64,000 nt of DNA from contig NZ_CP016162.1 of the NCBI RefSeq assembly GCF_001941865.1, positions 2,480,001-2,544,000 of the forward strand, given 5' to 3'. The notes beneath the pieces are model-generated. The model worked only from the letters and a program-made list of their open reading frames with translations. It was not told the DNA's origin and made no database searches. The DNA comes from Pseudomonas alcaliphila JAB1 (GTDB lineage Bacteria; Pseudomonadota; Gammaproteobacteria; Pseudomonadales; Pseudomonadaceae). Each line of letters starts with the position of its first letter. Position 1 is the first letter of the stretch. Shown one piece after another: positions 25,056 to 33,955 of the stretch. The position numbers and the translations under genes were made by a program.

Positions 25056-25084
25056 TTGACAGTGTGTTGCGTTCCGGTAAGATT
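25056..25084 (+). promoter_or_regulatory. Sigma-70 promoter of tRNA-Ser
   Basis: TTGACA at 25056-25061 and TAAGAT at 25079-25084 with a 17-base spacer. A GC-rich stretch follows (TGCCGCCCGC), typical of stable RNA genes under stringent control. Confidence 0.8.
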
Positions 25085-25138
25085 GCCGCCCGCACTGCTG
25101 CGGAGGTTTGAGCGTTAGCCTCCGCACTCAAGAATCTG

Positions 25139-25225
25139 GAAGCGTGGCCGAGTGGTTTAAGGCAACGGTCTTGAAAACCGTCGATGGGCAACTATCCGTG
25201 AGTTCGAATCTCACCGCTTCCGCCA
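25139..25225 (+). tRNA. tRNA-Ser (anticodon TGA)
   Basis: 87 bases including encoded CCA. The acceptor arm GGAAGCG pairs with CGCTTCC; the anticodon loop CTTGAAA gives TGA; the long variable arm typical of tRNA-Ser is present; the T arm has GTTCGAATC. Confidence 0.97.
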
Positions 25226-25389
25226 ATTCTCCAAAATTGCTACGACGCAATTACTGATCCTAATCTGGCGCTTGCTTTTTGACTCCCGTGCGCCAAGCTA
25301 GGTCAGGCCCTGGCTTTTTGTTAAGGTGACCGGCAAGTTCAATCTCACCGTCGTTGCACGGTGGCTGACAAGGTGCAACGAGGTGGCGA

Positions 25390-26034
25390 TTGATTAGGGT
25401 CCTGGTTGTCGACGATCACGATCTGGTCCGCACGGGCATCACCCGTATGCTGGCCGATATCGACGGTCTGCAAGTCGTGGGCGAAGCCTGCACTGGCGAA
25501 GAAGCCCTGCTCAAGGTTCGCGAACTCAAGCCCGACGTCGTCCTGATGGACGTCAAGATGCCCGGCATCGGCGGCCTGGAAGCCACCCGTAAGCTGATGC
25601 GCAGCCATCCCGATATCAAGGTCGTCGCCGTTACCGTGTGCGAGGAAGATCCTTTCCCGACGCGCCTGCTGCAGGCGGGCGCCGCTGGTTATCTGACCAA
25701 GGGTGCAGCGTTGGATGAGATGGTGCAGGCCATTCGCCTGGTATTCGCCGGCCAGCGCTATATCGACCCGCAAATCGCCCAGCAACTGGCGCTGAAATCT
25801 TTCCAGCCGCAGAACAGTGGTTCGCCATTCGATCTGTTGTCCGAGCGCGAAATCCAGATCGCGCTGATGATCGCCAACTGCCACAAGGTGCAGAACATCT
25901 CGGACAAGCTGTGCCTGTCGCCGAAGACGGTCAATACCTACCGCTATCGCATCTTCGAGAAGCTCTCCATCACCAGCGATGTCGAGCTGGCTCTGCTCGC
26001 GGTGCGCCACGGCATGGTCGACGCCGTCAGCTGA
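25390..26034 (+). CDS. gacA: Response regulator GacA
   Basis: 214 residues, REC (phospho-acceptor Asp54 in VLMDVKMPG) plus a LuxR-type helix-turn-helix (about 145-205, [17 protein letters not shown]). It is the output of the GacS sensor and drives the Rsm small RNAs. The start codon is TTG at 25390 with a strong GAGGTGG site; a TTG start is known for Pseudomonas gacA. uvrC begins 2 bases after the stop. Confidence 0.96.
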   Translation: MIRVLVVDDHDLVRTGITRMLADIDGLQVVGEACTGEEALLKVRELKPDVVLMDVKMPGIGGLEATRKLMRSHPDIKVVAVTVCEEDPFPTRLLQAGAAGYLTKGAALDEMVQAIRLVFAGQRYIDPQIAQQLALKSFQPQNSGSPFDLLSEREIQIALMIANCHKVQNISDKLCLSPKTVNTYRYRIFEKLSITSDVELALLAVRHGMVDAVS

Positions 26035-26036
26035 AA

Positions 26037-27860
26037 ATGTCTGCCCCATTCGATCCGAGTGCCTTCCTGGCGACCTGCAGTGGTCGCCCCGGCGTCTATC
26101 GCATGTTCGATAGCGAGGCTCGCCTGCTGTATGTCGGCAAGGCGAAGAATCTCAAGAAGCGTCTCTCCAGTTACTTTCGCAAGACCGGTCAGGCACCCAA
26201 GACGGCCGCGCTGGTCGCACGTATCGCGCAGATCGAAACCACCATCACCGCCAACGAGACCGAGGCACTGCTGCTCGAGCAGACCTTGATCAAGGAATGG
26301 CGGCCGCCATACAACATCCTGCTGCGCGACGACAAATCCTACCCTTACGTGTTTCTCTCCGACGGTGACTTTCCACGGCTCGGCATTCACCGGGGGGCGA
26401 AGAAGGCCAAGGGGCGCTATTTCGGCCCTTATCCCAGTGCATTGGCGATTCGAGAGAGCCTGAGCCTGCTGCAGAAGACCTTTCTGGTTCGCCAGTGCGA
26501 GGACAGTTACTACAAGAACCGCACGCGACCTTGCCTGCAATACCAGATCAAACGCTGCAAAGGTCCCTGCGTCGGCCTGGTCAGTCCGGAGGAGTACGCC
26601 GAGGACGTGCGCCACTCGGTGATGTTTCTCGATGGCCGCAGCAATGCACTGAGCGAGGAGCTCTCGGCCAGCATGGAAAAGGCCTCGATGGCCCTGGAGT
26701 TCGAGCGCGCCGCTGAGCTGCGTGATCAGATCTCCATGCTGCGCCGCGTGCAGGACCAGCAAAGCATGGAAGGTGGTACCGGCGACGTCGACGTGGTCGC
26801 GGTAATGCTCACCCCCGGTGGCGCCTGCGTGCACCTGATCAGCGTGCGTGGCGGGCGCGTGCTGGGTAGCAAGAATTTCTTCCCGCAGGTGGCGATCGAA
26901 GAGGAGGGTGGCGACGTGCTGATGGCCTTCCTTGCTCAGTACTACCTGGGTAATGCCGAGCGCGACCTGCCCAGCGAGCTGATCGTCAACGTGCAGCATG
27001 AAGACTTCGCCACGCTGATCGAGGCCATCGAGTCGCTACGCGGCCGTAGTCTCAGCATCAGTTTGCGCGTGCGTGGCACGCGAGCCCGTTGGCAGCAGCT
27101 CGCAGTGACCAACGCCGAACAGGCGCTGGCAGCGCGCCTGGCCAACCGGCAGCATCTGGCCGAGCGTTTCGAGGCGCTTGCTACCGTGATGGAAATGGAC
27201 GAGCCGCCGCAGCGCATGGAATGCTTCGATATCAGCCATTCCAGCGGTGAGGCGACGGTCGCCTCCTGCGTGGTATTCGGTCCCGAAGGCCCGCTGAAAT
27301 CCGATTACCGTCGCTTCAATATCGAGGGCGTGACCGCCGGCGACGACTACGCCGCGATGCACCAGGCGTTGACTCGTCGCTTCAGCAAGATCAAGGATGG
27401 TGAAGGCAAGTTGCCCGATGTGCTGCTGGTGGACGGCGGCAAGGGGCAGTTGGCCATGGCGCGCGAGGTGCTACAGGAACTGGCCGTGCCGGATCTGATT
27501 CTGCTTGGTGTGGCCAAGGGCACAACGCGCAAACCTGGCCTGGAAGTGCTTTATCTGAACGACGCCGAGCATGAGTTCACCTTGCCCGGCAATTCCCCAG
27601 CGCTGCATCTGATCCAGCAGATCCGTGATGAATCGCACCGTTTTGCGATTACCGGGCATCGTGCTCGCCGCGGCAAGACGCGGCGCACCTCGACGCTGGA
27701 AGAAGTAGCAGGGATCGGCCCGAAGCGGCGGCGCGAGCTGCTCAATCACTTTGGCGGGCTGCAGGAATTGTCCCGCGCCAGCGCCGAAGAAATTGCCAAA
27801 GCGCCCGGAATCAGTAAAAAGCTCGCCGAGTTGATTTATGACACTCTGCACAGCGAGTAG
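26037..27860 (+). CDS. uvrC: Excinuclease ABC subunit UvrC
   Basis: 607 residues. UvrC makes both cuts in nucleotide excision repair. The GIY-YIG nuclease is N-terminal ([22 protein letters not shown]), then a Cys-rich segment ([15 protein letters not shown]), the UVR motif (about 205-240), the RNase H-like C-terminal nuclease ([28 protein letters not shown]) and a terminal double helix-hairpin-helix. The ATG at 26037 is chosen; it follows gacA directly, an arrangement conserved from E. coli to Pseudomonas. Confidence 0.97.
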   Translation: MSAPFDPSAFLATCSGRPGVYRMFDSEARLLYVGKAKNLKKRLSSYFRKTGQAPKTAALVARIAQIETTITANETEALLLEQTLIKEWRPPYNILLRDDKSYPYVFLSDGDFPRLGIHRGAKKAKGRYFGPYPSALAIRESLSLLQKTFLVRQCEDSYYKNRTRPCLQYQIKRCKGPCVGLVSPEEYAEDVRHSVMFLDGRSNALSEELSASMEKASMALEFERAAELRDQISMLRRVQDQQSMEGGTGDVDVVAVMLTPGGACVHLISVRGGRVLGSKNFFPQVAIEEEGGDVLMAFLAQYYLGNAERDLPSELIVNVQHEDFATLIEAIESLRGRSLSISLRVRGTRARWQQLAVTNAEQALAARLANRQHLAERFEALATVMEMDEPPQRMECFDISHSSGEATVASCVVFGPEGPLKSDYRRFNIEGVTAGDDYAAMHQALTRRFSKIKDGEGKLPDVLLVDGGKGQLAMAREVLQELAVPDLILLGVAKGTTRKPGLEVLYLNDAEHEFTLPGNSPALHLIQQIRDESHRFAITGHRARRGKTRRTSTLEEVAGIGPKRRRELLNHFGGLQELSRASAEEIAKAPGISKKLAELIYDTLHSE

Positions 27861-27893
27861 AATGCCCGCTCACCTCGCAGCCTAGTTGTGCCG

Positions 27894-28454
27894 ATGAATA
27901 TCCCCAACTTGCTTACCGTGCTCCGGGTCGCGCTGATCCCGGTCTTTATCCTGTTGTTCTATTTACCGTTCTCCTGGAGCTATTGGGCTGCCAGCGGCGT
28001 CTTCGCGATTGCCGCCGTGACCGATTGGCTCGATGGTTACCTGGCCCGCCGCTGGGAGCAGGGTACGCCTTTCGGCGCCTTCCTCGACCCGGTGGCGGAC
28101 AAACTGATGGTGGCGGTGGCATTGGTGCTGCTGGCGGCCGAACACTCCAATCTCTGGCTGACCCTGGCTGCCGCGACCATCATCGGGCGCGAGATTGTCG
28201 TCTCTGCGTTGCGTGAATGGATGGCCGAACTCGGTGCTCGGGCGCATGTCGCGGTGTCCAACCTTGGCAAGTGGAAAACCGCAGCGCAGATGCTGGCGCT
28301 GGTCATCCTGCTGGGTAATCCACCGGTGTTCACCTTCTGGGTCGTGCTCGGATATATCTTGCTGGTGGTCGCAGCCGTGCTCACATTGTGGTCGATGCTG
28401 CAGTACCTGTTGGCCGCCTGGCCGCACCTCAGCACCACCTCGGAAAAGAAATAA
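27894..28454 (+). CDS. pgsA: CDP-diacylglycerol--glycerol-3-phosphate 3-phosphatidyltransferase PgsA
   Basis: 186 residues, an integral membrane protein. It makes phosphatidylglycerol phosphate. The CDP-alcohol transferase motif D-x2-DG-x2-AR-x8-G-x3-D-x3-D is complete, from [11 protein letters not shown] to GAFLDPVAD. The ATG at 27894 ([11 protein letters not shown]) is chosen over a GTG two codons upstream. Likely third gene of gacA-uvrC-pgsA. Confidence 0.96.
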   Translation: MNIPNLLTVLRVALIPVFILLFYLPFSWSYWAASGVFAIAAVTDWLDGYLARRWEQGTPFGAFLDPVADKLMVAVALVLLAAEHSNLWLTLAAATIIGREIVVSALREWMAELGARAHVAVSNLGKWKTAAQMLALVILLGNPPVFTFWVVLGYILLVVAAVLTLWSMLQYLLAAWPHLSTTSEKK

Positions 28455-28473
28455 GTATTTTTGAATCAAAGGG

Positions 28474-28501
28474 TTGACGGCGCGATTCGATTCTATAGAA
28501 T
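28474..28501 (+). promoter_or_regulatory. Promoter of tRNA-Gly (and tRNA-Cys)
   Basis: TTGACG at 28474-28479 and TAGAAT at 28496-28501 with a 16-base spacer, followed by a GC-rich discriminator. It lies 20 bases before tRNA-Gly. Confidence 0.78.
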
Positions 28502-28521
28502 GGCGCCCGTCGACAAGACAA

Positions 28522-28597
<76 letters not shown>

Positions 28598-28635
28598 GTT
28601 TTACACGAGTCGCCAAGGCGGCTCGTTTGCTTCAT

Positions 28636-28709
28636 GGCTGAGTTGCAGAGTGGTTATGCACCGGATTGCAAATCCGTGAACGCCGGTTCGATTCCGACCT
28701 CAGCCTCCA
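28636..28709 (+). tRNA. tRNA-Cys (anticodon GCA)
   Basis: 74 bases with encoded CCA. The acceptor arm GGCTGAG pairs with CTCAGCC; CGGATTGCAAATCCG gives anticodon GCA. It shares the tRNA-Gly promoter. Confidence 0.97.
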
Positions 28710-28714
28710 ATTCG

Positions 28715-28751
28715 AAAAGCCTCGTAGATCACTGATCTACGAGGCTTTTTT
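28715..28751 (+). terminator. Terminator of the tRNA-Gly/tRNA-Cys unit
   Basis: A perfect 17-base stem (28715-28731 with 28733-28749, core AGCCTCGTAGATCA) ending in a run of T. Confidence 0.93.
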
Positions 28752-28778
28752 CATTATCCCGGGCAGGCGTTGCGTGCC

Positions 28779-28807
28779 TTGCGGGTAAGCGAAGGGCTGT
28801 ATATAGT
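28779..28807 (+). promoter_or_regulatory. Promoter of tRNA-Leu
   Basis: TTGCGG at 28779-28784 and TATAGT at 28802-28807 with a 17-base spacer, 23 bases before tRNA-Leu. Because a terminator lies just upstream, tRNA-Leu needs its own promoter. Confidence 0.7.
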
Positions 28808-28830
28808 CCAGCCCTTCGCACAGCGCTACC

Positions 28831-28917
28831 GCCCGAATGGCGAAATCGGTAGACGCAGGAGACTTAAAATCTCTCGCTCGCAAGGGCGTGCCGGTTCGAG
28901 TCCGGCTTCGGGCACCA
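28831..28917 (+). tRNA. tRNA-Leu (anticodon TAA), island attachment site
   Basis: 87 bases with encoded CCA. The acceptor arm GCCCGAA pairs with TTCGGGC; the anticodon loop gives TAA; a long variable arm is present. An integrase gene begins its 3' end 71 bases downstream, so the 3' end of this tRNA (CCGGTTCGAGTCCGGCTTCG...) is the likely attachment core. I did not find a second copy of this 3' end further right in the window. Confidence 0.97.
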
Positions 28918-28987
28918 TTTAAAATCAAGCACTTACAGATATCGACTCTCTTACCACTTTTTCCGCAATTCCAGTTTTTTTCCGCAA

Positions 28988-30016
28988 TTACCTTGTTGGC
29001 GACACTTTTTTTCCTCGCCGCTCCCTGATGTAATGCTCCGTCATGACTACCGTGGTGTGGCCAAGCTGGTCTCTAGCTTTTAGGATGTCTCCGCTCGATT
29101 CAGCCGTGTCGGTGCCTGCTTTGGCCCGTAGATCACGTAGCTGAAACTCTGCTTTTTCGATACCTGCCGCCTTTCTAGCCTTGTCGAACCGGGAGCGGAG
29201 CATTGCCGGAGTCATAGCGACTCCATCCTCCGCCACTACCAGTCTGGTCGAGCGCACTTTGTGGCCTGCTTTTCGAGCCTTGATCCTTTCCAGCAGCAGG
29301 CCGAGTTCGCCTGTAACCTCAATGCGGCGTTTGGTGCCAGTTTTTGACTGCTTTACATGCAGATGCCCGTCTCTGATGTCTCGTTCGTCCATGCGCAAGG
29401 TATCTCCAGGACGTTGTCCTGTCAGATAAACCAAGTCCATCGCATCGCGTAAGCCAGAATCCGCTTTTGAGTAAACGGCATGGAAGAGGCTGTCTTCGAT
29501 GTAGACGTCGCGTCCTTTTTCCTTGTTGCCTTTCACCCCCGCGCACGGATTAGCAAGAGCGGTGTAACCCATCTCTCGTGCATAGTTCCAGATTGCTGAG
29601 AGAAGAGCCTTCTCCCTGTTCGCGCTAATTGGCGCTGTTTGCCGCCAGCGTAGATACTGGCGAATGTGTTGAGGCTGGATCGCTTCAAGTGGGGCTGGCG
29701 GGTCGTCGAAAAACTCTAGTAGCTTGCGTAGTTCTTGGCGATTTTTCGTTTGGGTGCCGGGGGCCTTGGTAGGAATAATCTCTACTTGGTATTTCCCTGC
29801 CACATACCCGAATGTAATGACTTTCTGTTGTAGCTCTGTAGCTGTTCTATCGCGCTCAAGTTCAGCGTACTTCATTATTGCCAGACCGTAATCTCGACCA
29901 AGGGGAATCTCCTTCCTTGGTCGGCCTCCGGTGTCGTAGAAGTAGTATGTCGTGCTCCCGCGTTTTCGCTCACGCAGGCGCGGAATTGCCCCTAGGTTTG
30001 TTGGTCTTCGTCCCAT
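28988..30016 (-). CDS. int: Tyrosine recombinase (phage-type integrase)
   Basis: 342 residues. N-terminal SAM-like DNA-binding part (about 65-160), catalytic part (about 170-335). Catalytic residues visible: Arg202 in LTGQRPGDTLR, Lys225 in KQSKTGTK, Arg297 in LRDLRAKAGT, His320 in QLGHTT and the nucleophile Tyr329 in MTEHYI. The first residue of the usual HxxR box is Arg294 instead of His, which is common in this phage group. The gene reads toward the tRNA-Leu 3' end and starts exactly where the DUF4224 gene stops. Confidence 0.95.
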   Translation of the reverse strand: MGRRPTNLGAIPRLRERKRGSTTYYFYDTGGRPRKEIPLGRDYGLAIMKYAELERDRTATELQQKVITFGYVAGKYQVEIIPTKAPGTQTKNRQELRKLLEFFDDPPAPLEAIQPQHIRQYLRWRQTAPISANREKALLSAIWNYAREMGYTALANPCAGVKGNKEKGRDVYIEDSLFHAVYSKADSGLRDAMDLVYLTGQRPGDTLRMDERDIRDGHLHVKQSKTGTKRRIEVTGELGLLLERIKARKAGHKVRSTRLVVAEDGVAMTPAMLRSRFDKARKAAGIEKAEFQLRDLRAKAGTDTAESSGDILKARDQLGHTTVVMTEHYIRERRGKKVSPTR

Positions 30017-30229
30017 CTATCCTGCTTTCCTCGACCTCCAGGTCACTCCTCGCTCAACGCTAACCTTCGACACTGGCAATAGATTGGCCGCAATCACACA
30101 TGGCCAGCCATTTGCTTTGATCGTATGGGGTATGCCGTTTCTGCGTAGGACCTCGATTTGCTTCGCTCTTATCTTGGCGCCAGTCAACTCACAGACTTGC
30201 TCGTGGCTCAGAAACTGTATTGCTTCCAT
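30017..30229 (-). CDS. DUF4224 family protein, possible excisionase or integrase partner
   Basis: 70 residues with the pattern FLSHEQVCELTGAKIRAKQ, then RRNGIPHTIKANGWP, which is the DUF4224 domain, usually found directly upstream of phage integrases. Function is unproven; a small DNA-binding directionality factor is a fair guess. I chose the ATG at 30227-30229; an upstream start would add 8 residues. The stop abuts the integrase start, so the two are co-expressed. Confidence 0.8.
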   Translation of the reverse strand: MEAIQFLSHEQVCELTGAKIRAKQIEVLRRNGIPHTIKANGWPCVIAANLLPVSKVSVERGVTWRSRKAG

Positions 30230-30402
30230 GAGTAGCGATCCCGCCAATACCATACCGGTGATTGTGTGATACGTGAAAGGTGTCTATTTGGCACCATATG
30301 GCACGTTCTGACGGGCCTCAACCGGAAGGGGAGTATTGCGGGGTAGTAGGGGGAATACGGTGAGTTAGGCGGTGCTAGAGGCATTGCAGGAGTGGAGAGA
30401 CC

Positions 30403-30666
30403 TCAAGCGTCTCTGACGCTCTGTGGATCCATGGATTTTTCCCACAAAAAAGCCGCCTCTGAGCGGCGGCTTCTTGCTGGTTCAGCAATTATTCGGGCAA
30501 GCGCCTGAGTCTCTCTAATGGTTTTGGCTTCTTCGAGCACCTTGCGCTGACTTTCGATGGCGCGCTCAGCTGCTGCAACGTAAGCAGTGCGCGTGGCTGT
30601 ATCAGAGCTGCTCCTGAAAAAAGTCGACAGCGGGCTTGAATTGCGCCCAAGAGCTTTTCCTTTCAT
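30403..30666 (-). CDS. Hypothetical protein after higA (reads through a terminator)
   Basis: 87 residues, no family recognised; rich in Ala, Arg, Glu and Ser, with a helical middle part (AYVAAAERAIESQRKVLEEAK). A good GGGAGG site precedes the ATG at 30664-30666. The last 20 codons run through a strong terminator hairpin at 30446-30472, so the original stop was probably earlier and the frame may be damaged, or the whole frame may be chance. It follows higA by 32 bp on the same strand. Confidence 0.45.
   Translation of the reverse strand: MKGKALGRNSSPLSTFFRSSSDTATRTAYVAAAERAIESQRKVLEEAKTIRETQALARIIAEPARSRRSEAAFLWEKSMDPQSVRDA
30446..30472 (-). terminator. Rho-independent terminator of the higBA unit
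   Basis: AAGCCGCC at 30450-30457 pairs with GGCGGCTT at 30465-30472; six T follow on the minus strand (A-run 30446-30451). It lies inside the end of the hypothetical frame 30403-30666. Confidence 0.9.
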
Positions 30667-30698
30667 CGAAGTCGCCTCCCGCGTTCTTCCATACGGAA

Positions 30699-30986
30699 CT
30701 AAGCAATCGCAGCAAAGCGCTCGATGTGCGGCTGTTCGCGATGCCTGGCTTGCCAAAGGTCGTAGTCGGCTTGCACTCCAAGCCAGGTGCGAGCTTTGCC
30801 GATGCCGGCCAACTCTAGGCGAACAGCCAAATCCGGACTGACCGGCGCATGGCCGTGCAAGATGCGAGACAGGGATTCCCGCGCAAAGCCAAGGCGGCGG
30901 GCAAGTTCGGCAATGCTGATGCCCAGTTCGGGGAGCACATCCTCAAGCAGGGTTTCACCAGGGTGCGGTGGGTTGAACATGGTCAT
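30699..30986 (-). CDS. higA: HigA-type antitoxin (XRE family)
   Basis: 95 residues. A helix-turn-helix of the HigA group: FNPPHPGETLLEDVLPELGIS, then IAELARRLGFARESLSRILHG. It neutralises the HigB toxin encoded upstream and represses the operon. The ATG at 30984-30986 has a GGAGG site. The toxin-first order (higB then higA) is the hallmark of the family. Confidence 0.93.
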   Translation of the reverse strand: MTMFNPPHPGETLLEDVLPELGISIAELARRLGFARESLSRILHGHAPVSPDLAVRLELAGIGKARTWLGVQADYDLWQARHREQPHIERFAAIA

Positions 30987-31003
30987 GGATAACCCCCTCC
31001 TGT

Positions 31004-31282
31004 TTAGTGGTAATCAAGGTAGTCGACGAGCTCGATGTCGCTACCCACGAATCGAAAGATCACTCGCCAGTTTCCATTGACGGTGAGTGACCAGAACTCT
31101 TCCAGTTCCCCTTTGAGGGGATGTAGCCGCCAACCGGGGATGTCGAGGTCGGCGGGTTCATTGGCTCTATCCATAAAGCTCAGCATTCGGCCCAGGCGCT
31201 TTGCGTGGTCGGCCCGGATGCCTTTGGTTGAGCCAGATTCAAAGAAAATGCGTAGACCTTTGTGCCGGAAGCTTACGATCAT
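31004..31282 (-). CDS. higB: HigB-type toxin (RelE/ParE superfamily)
   Basis: 92 residues. Family pattern MIVSFRHKGLRIFFESG, RLHPLKGELEEFWSLTVNGNWRVIFRF and a C-terminal VDYLDYH. HigB toxins cut mRNA on the ribosome. higA begins 17 bp downstream. No clear Shine-Dalgarno is seen before the ATG at 31280-31282. The pair probably stabilises the island. Confidence 0.93.
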   Translation of the reverse strand: MIVSFRHKGLRIFFESGSTKGIRADHAKRLGRMLSFMDRANEPADLDIPGWRLHPLKGELEEFWSLTVNGNWRVIFRFVGSDIELVDYLDYH

Positions 31283-31375
31283 GGTGATAAGTGTGATGTA
31301 TTAGGTCACGGTTTTCAACCGTGTGTGGGTTTTCTGCCGTTGTCACCACGGCAGCTGGGAGGGGATGCAGGCTTA

Positions 31376-31609
31376 TCAATTGCCGGTGCAAGATTGTGCA
31401 TTTGTCCTCCTGAACACTCGATCCCTCGCCATAAAAGCTTCCAGCATGTGTGGGATGAGCGTCAGGGCGTCGACCTCTTCGCCATAGGTATGCGAATGAA
31501 GTGCCGCATAGCGCTCGAGGTCGGCCTTCAGGCTGGCGGGGCAGGTGAAGGTCAGCTTCAGGTTCTCGGTTTTCGGCAGCGGGCCGAGGCGTAGCTTGGT
31601 CGTGCTCAT
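31376..31609 (-). CDS. DUF2274 domain protein of the trb conjugation cluster
   Basis: 77 residues beginning MSTTKLRLGPLPKTENLKLTF, followed by CPASLKADLERYAALHSHTYGE: the DUF2274 family, found directly after trbI in many integrative conjugative elements. Its start overlaps the trbI stop (ATGA), so it is a leftover of the same transfer operon. Function unknown. It looks intact although its partner is broken. Confidence 0.85.
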   Translation of the reverse strand: MSTTKLRLGPLPKTENLKLTFTCPASLKADLERYAALHSHTYGEEVDALTLIPHMLEAFMARDRVFRRTNAQSCTGN

Positions 31610-32628
31610 TGCGGGTTCCTTTGTTGAGCTGTGATGGGCTGGTATGGACGCAGCACCAGATCGCGATTGACGATTACGCGCAGGGGCAGGCCAGGGCGCT
31701 GGGTCAACGTGGGCTGGATATCGAGGTTGCGGCGGGTGACCTCCTGGCCGACCTGATTCACCGTGTCCTGCAGGCTGTCGCGCCCGGCGATGATGATGCG
31801 GTCGCCGTCGGTGCGGTTGGCCGGTGCCGCCAGCTCGGCACCGATGCCCAGCAGGCTGGTCATGGCCGCGCCGGCGAAAATCCGATCCCAATGCCAGTCG
31901 ACGCCATCCTCGAGACCGGCATAGCCGGCGGCATCGGTACCGACCAGGTTGTCGAGCTGGAAAGACGAGGTATCCGGCAAGATCACCCGCTGCTACACCA
32001 CCTGCACGCGGCTTTGCCCGTAGCTCACCTGGCTGTTGTAGCGACCGAGCAGGCGGGCGCCTTGGGGGATCAGCACATGCCCACCGGTTGCGCTGTCGTA
32101 GACCGGTTCGGTCACGGTGGCGATCACGTCGCCAGGTAGATCCGACTTGATACCGGTAACTAGCGCCGCCGCGATGATGGTGCCGGCCATCACCTGGTAA
32201 GGCGACTCAGGCATCTGCAGCAATCCGGAATTACGGATTTGTGCATTAACGGATTTACTGAGAAACGCCTCGTTCCGTTCTTGCTGGCTTGGCGTTCCTG
32301 CAACTGCAGCTACCGCGCCTGACGAAGCCATACCCAGGGTCATGGGATCTAGTTGGGCGCTCCCAGTGGATGCAACGTTCGATTTCCTCGCGCTGCTGGT
32401 CTGGAAGAACACAGAGGACTGCGCTGCTTCCTCGGCTTCCTTGAGCAGGGCCAGGCGCTCTGCTTCGGCGGCATCTGGCCCATGTCCATAACCTTGCGCC
32501 TGCTGCTCCGCCCTGAGGATCGGCCCGCCCAGATCGCCGGGCAGCGGCGGGCCCAGTTGCGGTATCTCGGGAGCCGGTGGCGGCGGCAGCTGCGAGTAGT
32601 CTGCCGGCAACTGTTCCAGATCGTGGCG
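31606..32628 (-). pseudogene. trbI: trbI (VirB10-like conjugation protein), truncated and with an amber stop
   Basis: Homology begins near 32625 with RHDLEQLPADYSQLPPPPAP and ends at 31606. The cytoplasmic head and membrane helix of TrbI (about the first 90 residues) are missing; a stop codon lies just upstream in frame. The periplasmic part is interrupted by TAG (CTA on the plus strand, about 31993-31995) between GQSRVQVV and QRVILPDTSS, where intact TrbI has Trp, so TGG changed to TAG. The remainder (GYAGLEDGVDWHWDRIF, LRVIVNRDLVLRPY) is well kept. TrbI spans the periplasm in type IV secretion; this copy cannot work. Confidence 0.88.
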
Positions 32629-32696
32629 TATGCATATTCAGTCTTTTGGGCGCGGCAGTGCGTGGCTTGGATCAATCTGGTTTGGCGTGCTGCTAT

Positions 32697-32709
32697 GTTA
32701 TCTTGTAAC
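32697..32709 (+). promoter_or_regulatory. Possible Zur box before znuA
   Basis: GTTATCTTGTAAC, a dyad with GTTA and TAAC ends, resembles the Zur consensus (GTTATAATATAAC) at 10 of 13 positions. It ends 22 bases before the GTG start of the zinc-binding protein gene. Assignment is by resemblance. Confidence 0.5.
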
Positions 32710-32731
32710 TCTTTGATCTGAGGCTGTTACC

Positions 32732-33694
32732 GTGCCTCTTATCCCTGCTTTCTTGTTCTCCGTCTCGATGGCACTTGCTTTTGCCTCGTCCGCTCATGCA
32801 GAGATCCGTGTTCTAACCAGCATCAAGCCGCTTCAGTTGATTGCCGCTGCTGTCCAGGATGGCGTTGGCACACCTGATGTACTGTTACCGCCAGGTGCTT
32901 CGCCTCACCACTTCACTTTGCGCCCGTCCGATATCATTCGGCTGCGGGAAGCAGACTTGCTGTATTGGATCGGACCGGATCTGGAGAGCTTCCTGCCCAA
33001 GGTGCTTGAGGGGCGAACAGATCCAGCCTTGGCTGTGCAGAACATCGAGGGCTTGCACCTACGTCGCTTTGGCGAAGCGCATCGCCATGAGAATGAACAT
33101 GCCGCAGAGCATGGGCATCAGGAACACGGTGATGGGCAGGTGAAGGGCGAGCACGATGACCTGCATCGCCCCGGTGCGCTCGACGCCCATCTATGGTTGG
33201 AACCAGGTAATGCTCGTCTGATCGCTGCACAAATTGCCGGCGATCTGTCGGTCGCCGATCCTGCAAACGCGGCCCGCTATCAGGAAAACCTCAAAGCGTT
33301 CGAGCAGCGTCTTACCGCGCTGGATGACGTCCTCAAGGAGCGGCTCAAGCCATTGGCCGGCAAGCCCTTCTTTGTTTTCCATGAGGCTTTCGACTACTTC
33401 GAGGGGGCCTATGGCTTGAAGCATGCAGGTGTGTTTGCGGTCAGTGCCGGAGTTCCGCCTGGGGCCAGGAAAGTGGCCAACATGCGCAAACGTCTAGAGT
33501 TGGCAGGCGCCAGTTGTGTGTTCAGCGAGCCGCCCATGCAGCCCCGGCTTGCGCAGGCGCTGAGTGAGGGCTTGCCCGTGCGACTAGCTTTGCTGGATGC
33601 GCTTGGGTTTGGTGTCAAGGTCGACGCAAATGGTTATGAACGCCTGCTGATGGCGTTGGGCAACGATCTAGCCGATTGTCTGGAGCGGTTGTAA
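32732..33694 (+). CDS. znuA: Zinc ABC transporter substrate-binding protein, ZnuA-like (orphan)
   Basis: 320 residues. Signal peptide 1-23 (ASSAHA-EIRV). Zinc ligands of the cluster A-I family are visible: His in PPGASPHHFTLRPSD, His in DAHLWLEPGNA, His in VFHEAFDYFE and a late acidic residue. The charged His-rich loop typical of zinc-specific members lies at about 118-146 (ten His). The start is GTG at 32732. No znuB, znuC or zur lies nearby, so it must work with a permease elsewhere or act as a zinc scavenger. It abuts the trbI remnant. Confidence 0.9.
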   Translation: MPLIPAFLFSVSMALAFASSAHAEIRVLTSIKPLQLIAAAVQDGVGTPDVLLPPGASPHHFTLRPSDIIRLREADLLYWIGPDLESFLPKVLEGRTDPALAVQNIEGLHLRRFGEAHRHENEHAAEHGHQEHGDGQVKGEHDDLHRPGALDAHLWLEPGNARLIAAQIAGDLSVADPANAARYQENLKAFEQRLTALDDVLKERLKPLAGKPFFVFHEAFDYFEGAYGLKHAGVFAVSAGVPPGARKVANMRKRLELAGASCVFSEPPMQPRLAQALSEGLPVRLALLDALGFGVKVDANGYERLLMALGNDLADCLERL

Positions 33695-33955
33695 CACTGC
33701 TGAGACAGTCTGATTTGTATGGCAGGTCTTTAGGCTTCAGGTAATCGACTAGGAGTTGCTTCAGTTGCCGCCAGTGATGGCGCGTTGCGTCTTGCTCATG
33801 GTGTCCTCAGTCCGGAGCGACAATGTTGCTCATGAGCCGGTTACACGAAAAATTCGTACACCCTCGTTTCCGGCTTAACCGTTGATCGGGCCGCTTCTCG
33901 CTTGCTTAGAATCAAGATAATGTAGAGATCGAACGATTTTTGTGAGATTCCTACA
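33695..33955. other. Non-coding gap before chrB, with a possible operator
   Basis: No intact gene. On the minus strand a start-like ATGAGCAAGACGCAACGC near 33800 reads only 12 codons before a stop; with a frameshift it continues as HHWRQLKQLLVDYLKP, so this may be a gene relic I cannot name. Just before chrB, AATGTAG (33919-33925) is repeated inverted as CTACATT (33951-33957), a possible ChrB operator. Confidence 0.4.

Noticed and set aside
33780..33860. A small insertion sequence or transposase start between znuA and chrB
   Set aside because: Only 12 codons before a stop in one frame and a short continuing frame; no terminal inverted repeats, target duplication or transposase motif could be found.
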